A stretch of DNA of 5,173 nt from Chitinophagaceae bacterium (lineage in GTDB: Bacteria > Bacteroidota > Bacteroidia > Chitinophagales > Chitinophagaceae), in assembly GCA_021151685.1 (NCBI GenBank), contig JAGKWS010000164.1, forward strand, positions 1 through 5,173, written 5' to 3'. Made by a program: the position numbers and the translations under genes. The notes under the pieces were generated by a model that searched no databases, was not told the origin of the DNA, and saw nothing but the letters and a program-made list of their open reading frames with translations. Shown here one piece after another: positions 1 through 5,173 of the stretch; position 1 is the stretch's first letter; every line of letters starts with the position of its first letter.

Positions 1-401
1 GCATGCTAATTGTATTTCCTGTACATCCGCGCACTGCACGCATGCTACAGGCAGCCGGCATAGATGCCCCCAATTTGCTGCAGGCCGAACCAATGAGTTA
101 TCTCGAATTCAACTATCTGGTGAAGCATGCCCGTGCAGTAATAACAGACTCGGGCGGCATTACCGAAGAAACTACCGTAATGAGCGTACCCTGCATGACC
201 CTACGCAACAATACCGAACGCCCCGAAACATGCACCACAGGCACCAACGAGCTGCTGGGCACAGACCCATCAGCCATTGCGCCGGCCTTTGAAAAACTAC
301 TTTCAGGCAACTGGAAGAAGGGAGCTATTCCCGAACTTTGGGATGGTAAAACTGCCGAACGTATCATTCAACACATTATTCATATTTTCGCATCTATATG
401 A
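1..401 (+). CDS. wecB: UDP-N-acetylglucosamine 2-epimerase (non-hydrolysing), C-terminal part
   Basis: This is the C-terminal part of a WecB-type epimerase, which interconverts UDP-GlcNAc and UDP-ManNAc in the cytoplasm to supply precursors for surface polysaccharides. About 132 residues are visible; the family is usually some 360-390 long, so roughly two thirds lie beyond the left edge and the first ATG (base 3) is an internal Met. Counting from that Met, the motifs seen are FPVHPRT (residues 5-11, whose His matches the conserved active-site His of the family), the UDP-binding loop TDSGGITEE (48-56), and LRNNTERPET followed by GTNELLG (67-86). These are the UDP-contact and active-site elements of the second Rossmann domain. 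The gene ends with TGA at 399-401, sharing ATGA with the downstream kinase start. A related epimerase acting on a modified UDP sugar (WbpI-like) cannot be excluded, because the specificity-determining N-terminal half is missing. Confidence 0.93.
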   Translation, partial: MLIVFPVHPRTARMLQAAGIDAPNLLQAEPMSYLEFNYLVKHARAVITDSGGITEETTVMSVPCMTLRNNTERPETCTTGTNELLGTDPSAIAPAFEKLLSGNWKKGAIPELWDGKTAERIIQHIIHIFASI

Positions 402-3031
402 TACCCGGCACTGTCGTAAATACCCGCGAAGCGGTAATAGGCACACTACTGCTCATGGGCAGTCGTGTGCTGGAAGTGATGTGCGACGGTGCCATGATAC
501 ATACATGGGAGGATCCCTCCATTACAGGCGGAAGGTACAGTGCAGTAAATGATGCAACATTCATTGCCCACCACATACACAACATACAACAGTGTGCCGA
601 ATGTGGCAAACCCGAAAATGTAGAGCACAATGTAATATCGGGCGATACCATATCGCGCTACAAGGTGCGTTTCTTACAATTGCCCGCCATATCCAACACC
701 AGTATATTCATCATTTTCGACTTCCTCTCGGCCAAGCGGGTGGGAAAAGTGTCTGAAGATTATTGGAAACTGGCCATAGATGCTGCCGGCGATGGATTGT
801 GGGACGTAAATATACCCTCTAATACAATCTCATTATCAGACCGATGGAACAATACATTTGGCTATGAGGCCGGAAAAATCGCCACTATTGCCCAATGGAT
901 GCAACTAATACATCCTGATGATACAGAACGGATCCTGAAACAAAAAGACGAATATTTTTCCGGCAACAGTGCATTCTACACCTCCGAGTTTCGCATCCGC
1001 TGTGCAGACGGTAGCTATAAATGGGTACTGAGCAAGGGGATGATTGTGGCCAGCACACCAGAGGGTGCTCCCATTCGTTTTCTGGGCACCCATACCGATA
1101 TTACCGCACACAAAGAAGCCGAAGAAAAGTATTACTCGGCAGCGCAAATGCTCACCAAACTCATCAACAACCTGCGCGATGGTATATTGGTGGCCAATGA
1201 AAGCAGAAAAATCATCTATGCCAATCAGATGTTCTGCGACCTCTACAACCTGCCCGATCCACCATCGGCATTGCTGGGTATGGATATTTACGAAAGCATA
1301 GCATTGCGCAAACCCGCCTACAAAGACCCCGAAAAATTCTACAGACGCACCATACAAGTGTTAGAGAACATGGAAATGGTACTGGGCGAAGAATGGGAAA
1401 TGACTAACGGAAAAATAGTTGGCCGCGACCATATACCCCTCGTAATGGGTTCTGGCAGCAAAGGCAGTATCTGGAAATTCCGGGACATTACCATCCAGAA
1501 AAATAATGAAAAACAACTTGCCGACCTCCGTAACTTTTACGAGCAAATACTCAATCATATCAACGCAGACATAGTTGTATTCGACCCCGAACAACGCTAT
1601 ACATTCATCAACCCGTCTGCCGTAAAAAACAGCGAATTGCGCGGTTGGATGATTGGCAAAACCGACGAAGACTACCGCCTGCTGCGCAACAAACCACTTG
1701 AATTCTCACGCAGACGTACTCAAATATTCGAAGAAGCAAGAGCCACCCGCAAAAATATAGAATGGGAAGAAATGCTCATCAACCGGGCAGGCGAGCCCGA
1801 ATTCCACCTGCGCAATCATTATCCCGTGTTCGATGCGCAAGGCAACCACCTCATGAGCATTGGCTACGGCCTCAACATTACCGACCGTGTACTGGCCCAG
1901 CAAGAGCTGAAAACCAGCCGCGATACTTTTGCCAGCGCCTTCCGCGACTCCGGTATCGGCATGGCACTACTGAGCCACGAAGGCATGTATATTGATGCCA
2001 ACAATGCACTATGCGATATTCTTGAATATTCGAAATACGACCTGCAACAACGCTCACTGCAAGACGTAACCCACCCCGACGATATCAGAATCGATGCACC
2101 ATACATGGAACAAATGTTGCAGCGCGAAATATCGACCTACAATACCGAAAAACGATTTATCTCGCAAAAAGGTAAAACTGTACTCGTGTCCCTTACCATG
2201 TCGCTGGTATGGAGCAACGATGGTCTGCCTAAGTTCTTTATACTACAGGCAATAGACATCACCCGCAAAAAAGAAATGGAGCTGGAGCTGATACAGAAAA
2301 ATACCGAACTGGAAGAAATCCGTCAAAGCCTTATCAACAAGGTCAATCAGCTCGAAGATCTCAGCCACATCATAGCGCACAACCTGCGTGGCCCTGCGGG
2401 CAACATCAAAATGTTGTCCGAAGCATTGTTAGACCTGCAAGAGAAGAAACATAAAGAAGATGTAGGGCAAGACGGGGCATTTACCGAGGAGGAAGCAACG
2501 CTACTCATACACGACAGCAGCATGTCGTTGATGGAAAGTCTCTCTACCCTCATGCAAATAACCGAGATAAAACTGAACAAAGAAATACCCAGCGACAATT
2601 GCGACATACCGGCAATAGTAAACGACCTGTGCAACCAGCTACAGGGCGTAATCCTTGAAAAAAACGCCACTATACGCCGCAGCTTCGGGGCAAAAACTGT
2701 AGCATACCCCCGCATGTATCTCGAGAGTATTCTGTACAACCTTATCAGTAATGCACTGAAGTATGCACGCCCAGACATCACGCCCGAAATAGAGATAACC
2801 ACTGCAAATGTCAACAACCGTGTACAGCTTACCGTTAAAGACAATGGTCTGGGCATAGACATGGTAAAATACGGTGCCCGTGTCTTTAAGCTCAATCAGG
2901 TATTTCATCAGGGCTTCGACAGCAAGGGCATAGGACTATACATTACCAAAACCATGGTAGAGACCATGGGGGGCCACATAGAGTTGCACAGCGCACCCAA
3001 CGAGGGCTGCGAGTTCATTGTTACCCTCTGA
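398..3031 (+). CDS. Soluble multi-PAS sensor histidine kinase
   Basis: This 877-residue protein is a two-component sensor kinase that should autophosphorylate on His and pass the phosphate to an unseen response regulator. Residues 1-115 are an unassigned, perhaps PAS-like module with C66-A-E-C69-G. Four PAS/PAC units follow, at about 118-240, 248-368, 378-500 and 505-625; three end in a DIT- or NIT-type PAC strand before a charged helix (THTDITAHKEAEE, FRDITIQ, GLNITDR, AIDITRKKE). A coiled coil (about 625-655) leads to the phosphoacceptor helix LSHIIAHNLRGPAGNI, with H661 the likely phosphorylated residue. The ATPase domain has its N-box around N781/N785, G1 box DNGLGID (815-821) and G2 box KGIGLYITK (843-851). 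No transmembrane segment, signal peptide or receiver domain is seen, so it is a cytoplasmic orphan kinase here. The start at 398 was chosen because it forms an ATGA overlap with the epimerase stop, implying coupled translation. The ligand or cofactor of the PAS domains is unknown. Confidence 0.95.
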   Translation: MIPGTVVNTREAVIGTLLLMGSRVLEVMCDGAMIHTWEDPSITGGRYSAVNDATFIAHHIHNIQQCAECGKPENVEHNVISGDTISRYKVRFLQLPAISNTSIFIIFDFLSAKRVGKVSEDYWKLAIDAAGDGLWDVNIPSNTISLSDRWNNTFGYEAGKIATIAQWMQLIHPDDTERILKQKDEYFSGNSAFYTSEFRIRCADGSYKWVLSKGMIVASTPEGAPIRFLGTHTDITAHKEAEEKYYSAAQMLTKLINNLRDGILVANESRKIIYANQMFCDLYNLPDPPSALLGMDIYESIALRKPAYKDPEKFYRRTIQVLENMEMVLGEEWEMTNGKIVGRDHIPLVMGSGSKGSIWKFRDITIQKNNEKQLADLRNFYEQILNHINADIVVFDPEQRYTFINPSAVKNSELRGWMIGKTDEDYRLLRNKPLEFSRRRTQIFEEARATRKNIEWEEMLINRAGEPEFHLRNHYPVFDAQGNHLMSIGYGLNITDRVLAQQELKTSRDTFASAFRDSGIGMALLSHEGMYIDANNALCDILEYSKYDLQQRSLQDVTHPDDIRIDAPYMEQMLQREISTYNTEKRFISQKGKTVLVSLTMSLVWSNDGLPKFFILQAIDITRKKEMELELIQKNTELEEIRQSLINKVNQLEDLSHIIAHNLRGPAGNIKMLSEALLDLQEKKHKEDVGQDGAFTEEEATLLIHDSSMSLMESLSTLMQITEIKLNKEIPSDNCDIPAIVNDLCNQLQGVILEKNATIRRSFGAKTVAYPRMYLESILYNLISNALKYARPDITPEIEITTANVNNRVQLTVKDNGLGIDMVKYGARVFKLNQVFHQGFDSKGIGLYITKTMVETMGGHIELHSAPNEGCEFIVTL

Positions 3032-3052
3032 GCCGTCTAATACAATTCACCG

Positions 3053-3060
3053 TACCTTTG
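3053..3060 (+). promoter_or_regulatory. Bacteroidota-type -7 promoter element (TAnnTTTG)
   Basis: TACCTTTG matches the TAnnTTTG consensus of the Bacteroidota housekeeping sigma factor exactly and is followed by CA. It lies in the 114-base gap between the kinase stop and the heparinase start, which predicts a transcript start near 3066 and a leader of about 80 bases. No convincing -33 TTG is visible at the usual spacing. The nearest TTG, at 3018-3020, is too far upstream, so the promoter may be weak or activator-dependent. The same motif also occurs by chance inside the kinase gene (853-860, 1924-1931), so position carries much of the weight. Confidence 0.6.
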
Positions 3061-3065
3061 CACTC

Positions 3066-3138
3066 GCCTGTTGCACTGGCCTTAGTGCCTGCCATGAGTC
3101 CCCCTTGTAACACACTCATTCCTCTAAAAAAAACAGGC
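3066..3138 (+). promoter_or_regulatory. Possible folded leader upstream of the heparinase-family gene
   Basis: GCCTGTT (3066-3072) is perfectly complementary to AACAGGC (3132-3138). A smaller hairpin, GCACT/AGTGC with a six-base loop (3073-3088), sits directly inside the left arm. The right arm contains the AGG (3135-3137) nearest the ATG at 3146 and adjoins the A-run at 3126-3133. If transcription starts near 3066, the 5' end of the mRNA could pair with the ribosome-landing region. The arms are short and 59 bases apart, so this may be chance. It does not match a riboswitch class that I recognise. Confidence 0.25.
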
Positions 3139-3145
3139 ATATTGC

Positions 3146-5047
3146 ATGAAGCGGCTTACACTTTCTCTCAACCTGCTACAAAACATGGGCATGCGGTACA
3201 CCGTCTTCCGCGCCCGGCACGAGTTTATGCGCCGTTCCGGCTTGCTGAAAAGCAAATTCCCTGCCAATCCGCTGCAAAAGACCTACATGACGTTGGCCGA
3301 TTGGAAAAAAGGGCGAGAAAAGTTCTTTTTCATCTCACGCGAAGACCTCAAAATCAGCAGAAGACCCGATGACGCACTTGCGGCTACATGGCAGGCGTTG
3401 CAGCAAGGCAACTTGCTGATGTTCAATAGCATATTGACGAACCTTGGCACCAGCTACGATTGGGTTACCAACCCCGATACCGGCTACCAATACGATAATC
3501 AAAAACACTGGACCGAAATACCCGACTACTCCACCAGGGCGGGCGACATTAAATACGTTTGGGAAAAGTCACGTTTTTCCTACCTGTACGACATCATTCG
3601 TCACGATTACCACAATGGCGAAGACTGTGCCGCCACCGTCATTGCCGACATACTATCGTGGATAGAGCACAACCCCATCAATTGCGGGCCCAACTACCGT
3701 TGCAGTCAGGAAATGTCGCTGCGTGTTCTCAACTGGACATTCGCACTACACTACTACAGCAACTCACCCCACCTCACAGCAGAGGCATTCAACAAGATAC
3801 AACACGTCATATACTGGCACCTGCACCATATATGGCACAACATACACTTCTCGCGTATAGCCGTGCGCAACAACCACGCTATTACAGAGACCCTAACCCT
3901 ATACCTTGGTGCCCTGCTCTACCCCACCTTTCCCGGTGCTGCCAAATGGAAGAAATGGGGTAAAAAATGGTTCGAAGAAGAAATTGCCTATCAACTTTAC
4001 CCCGATGGTACGTTCCTCCAATTTTCTATGAACTACCACCGTGTAGTAGTACAGTTGCTTACATGGGCCTTTACACTGGCCCAAAAGAATGGCGAACAGT
4101 TTGCCCCGGTAGTAGGCGAGCGGGCCATAGCTTCGCTGCGCTTCCTGCGGGTATGCACCAACGATGCGCACGGCTGGCTGCCCAACTATGGGGCCAATGA
4201 TGGTGCCTTATTCTTCCGCCTGTCTTCCGCCCATTACCGCAACTATCGCCCGCAACTGCACGCCCTTGCTACAGTGTTGGGTTTAGATGCTCACCTGCCA
4301 CCTGCCGAGGACATTTTGTGGTACACCAACAATGCAGCAGCAACAGCCACAGCCCCACTCTACCCCAACGGGCTTAACGGTGCCCACTCTTTCGTCACAG
4401 GTGGTTACTACGTCATCCGCGAGGCCTCTACCCTCACCTTTCTGCGCTGTGGCAACCACAAAGACCGCCCATCGCAGGCCGACAATCTGCATCTGGACAT
4501 TTGGCACAATAACGAAAACCTGCTCATAGATGCCGGCAGTTATAAATACAATGCCGATGCCGATACCATCCGCTACTTCAGTGGCACCCGCTCGCACAAT
4601 ACCATTATGGTGGCCGGCAAAGACCAGATGCTGAAAGGCGGCCGTTTTATCTGGTATTACTGGACACAAGCCATCAAGGCAGCACTCGCCCAATCGGGCA
4701 ATCAATACACCTTCAGCGGTGCCATCAGTGCGTTTCATCAGGTGGGCAGCGGCATACAGCACCACCGCACCGTTACCAAAACAGAGGGACAAACCCGCTG
4801 GATAGTGCGCGACGAGCTGACCAACCTACCCGCAGGCACCCCCATCAGCCAACTTTGGCATCTGCCGCAGGGTGCAGCAAGCCGGGTGCGCATCACCGCA
4901 AAAACCGCATCGGGCGAGTTGCTACAAGCAGAGACCGTACAAGGTTGGGCATCGGCAATGTATGGTGCCCGTATACCCACTACCGAACAGGCATTTACCA
5001 CTACCACACACATTATAGAGACAATAATAGAGATAGAGCCTGTTTAA
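3146..5047 (+). CDS. Heparinase II/III-family protein (polysaccharide lyase-like)
   Basis: This 633-residue protein has the two-domain layout of heparinase II/III and related alginate lyases: an alpha/alpha toroid (about 80-370) and a beta-sandwich (about 410-600). These enzymes cleave uronic-acid polysaccharides by beta-elimination. Visible motifs are RNNHAITE (241-248), YPDGTFLQFSMNYHR (285-299), NYGANDGA (347-354), ADNLHLDIWHNNENLLIDAGSY (445-466, with H449, D451 and H454) and FSGTRSHNT (478-486, with H484). The catalytic Asn/His, Tyr-His-Arg and beta-domain His positions all look intact. The N-terminus (RYTVFRARHEFMRRSGLLKSKFP, 17-39) is a basic amphipathic stretch rather than a signal peptide; it resembles the heparinase-like proteins of exopolysaccharide clusters. 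This suggests a cytoplasmic or membrane-peripheral role in making or editing the polymer rather than feeding on it. M1 (base 3146) is preferred over M14 or M16 because an A-rich leader precedes it. The substrate cannot be named. Confidence 0.93.
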   Translation: MKRLTLSLNLLQNMGMRYTVFRARHEFMRRSGLLKSKFPANPLQKTYMTLADWKKGREKFFFISREDLKISRRPDDALAATWQALQQGNLLMFNSILTNLGTSYDWVTNPDTGYQYDNQKHWTEIPDYSTRAGDIKYVWEKSRFSYLYDIIRHDYHNGEDCAATVIADILSWIEHNPINCGPNYRCSQEMSLRVLNWTFALHYYSNSPHLTAEAFNKIQHVIYWHLHHIWHNIHFSRIAVRNNHAITETLTLYLGALLYPTFPGAAKWKKWGKKWFEEEIAYQLYPDGTFLQFSMNYHRVVVQLLTWAFTLAQKNGEQFAPVVGERAIASLRFLRVCTNDAHGWLPNYGANDGALFFRLSSAHYRNYRPQLHALATVLGLDAHLPPAEDILWYTNNAAATATAPLYPNGLNGAHSFVTGGYYVIREASTLTFLRCGNHKDRPSQADNLHLDIWHNNENLLIDAGSYKYNADADTIRYFSGTRSHNTIMVAGKDQMLKGGRFIWYYWTQAIKAALAQSGNQYTFSGAISAFHQVGSGIQHHRTVTKTEGQTRWIVRDELTNLPAGTPISQLWHLPQGAASRVRITAKTASGELLQAETVQGWASAMYGARIPTTEQAFTTTTHIIETIIEIEPV

Positions 5048-5058
5048 GATTTATTGCT

Positions 5059-5173
5059 TGTGTTTATTACGAAAGTTGTTTTTGAGCGAAACGAGGCACA
5101 TTTTGCAGCCATAGTCCTTCCTATGGCGAAAAATGTAACGAAGTTGCAGCCAAAAACAACCATAAGAAACGCA
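5059..5173. repeat. Long imperfect palindrome, possibly a MITE/REP-like element, cut by the right edge
   Basis: Almost all of the final non-coding stretch folds on itself about a centre near 5117. From the inside out: GCCATAG (5108-5114) pairs with CTATGGC (5121-5127) around a TCCTTC loop. ACATTTT (5098-5104) pairs with AAAATGT (5130-5136). GTTGTTTTTG (5075-5084) pairs with CAAAAACAAC (5151-5160). Bases 5062-5071 match 5161-5170 at 8 of 10 positions, and 5059-5060 pair with 5172-5173. An internal loop of 13-14 bases on each side (5085-5097, 5137-5150) is not symmetric. The right arm ends in A-rich rather than T-rich sequence, so it is not a standard intrinsic terminator for the + strand, though the transcript could form a protective 3' hairpin. 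Its size and nested symmetry suggest a dispersed palindromic repeat. No ORF or transposase is present. Confidence 0.75.

Noticed and set aside
508..520. GGAGG/CCTCC inverted repeat
   Set aside because: It is short, has a 3-base loop and lies inside the kinase coding region; a chance match is likely.
853..860. TAnnTTTG promoter-like box inside the kinase gene (another at 1924-1931)
   Set aside because: Both are within coding sequence, with no gene start downstream to serve; the motif is short enough to occur by chance.
2952..2969. Perfect 7-bp inverted repeat CCATGGT/ACCATGG with a 4-base loop
   Set aside because: It lies inside the kinase ATPase domain and comes from two Thr-Met codon pairs around the self-complementary CCATGG; no function need be assumed.
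3058..3372. 104-codon open frame overlapping the promoter and the start of the heparinase-family gene
   Set aside because: It overlaps the well-supported gene in another frame and has no recognisable domain or plausible composition.
4283..4792. 169-codon open frame on the minus strand
   Set aside because: It lies wholly opposite the conserved beta-sandwich part of the heparinase-family gene and shows no domain; it is a shadow frame.
5015..5038. Three copies of ATAGAG near the end of the heparinase-family gene
   Set aside because: They encode an ordinary Ile/Glu-rich C-terminal strand (IETIIEIE); too short and irregular to call a microsatellite.
5098..5136. Rho-independent terminator for the heparinase-family gene
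   Set aside because: There is a good stem-loop but no T-run after the right arm on the + strand, and the symmetry extends far beyond a terminator; a role in 3' end protection remains possible.

Overview
The window looks like chromosomal DNA of a Bacteroidota bacterium, perhaps of the Chitinophagales type. Three things suggest this: a perfect TAnnTTTG promoter element, the Bacteroidota form of the -7 box, in the only internal intergenic gap; start codons with A-rich leaders and little or no Shine-Dalgarno sequence; and a multi-PAS histidine kinase with an HNLR-type H-box, which is common in that phylum. The genus cannot be fixed from the sequence. All three genes are on the + strand.

Layout. 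Bases 1-401 hold the C-terminal third of a non-hydrolysing UDP-N-acetylglucosamine 2-epimerase (WecB family), cut by the left edge. Its TGA overlaps the ATG of the next gene in an ATGA junction. Bases 398-3031 encode an 877-residue soluble sensor histidine kinase: an unassigned N-terminal module with a CxxCG pair, four PAS domains, a coiled coil, a phosphoacceptor helix pair and a C-terminal ATPase domain. A 114-base gap follows, with a good promoter element and a possible folded leader. Bases 3146-5047 encode a 633-residue heparinase II/III-family protein with its active-site motifs intact and no obvious signal peptide. The last 126 bases contain no gene. They are dominated by a long imperfect palindrome that runs to, and probably past, the right edge.

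How the genes may work together. The epimerase makes UDP-ManNAc-type sugar nucleotides for surface polysaccharide. Heparinase II/III-like proteins without export signals are often found in capsule or exopolysaccharide biosynthesis clusters. The window is therefore probably one end of a surface-polysaccharide locus. The unusual member is the histidine kinase, which is translationally coupled to the epimerase gene. This suggests that sensing is built into the polysaccharide operon, but no response regulator is visible here.

I found no clearly new multi-gene system. The points most worth a second look are the terminal palindrome, the epimerase-kinase coupling, and the kinase's N-terminal module.
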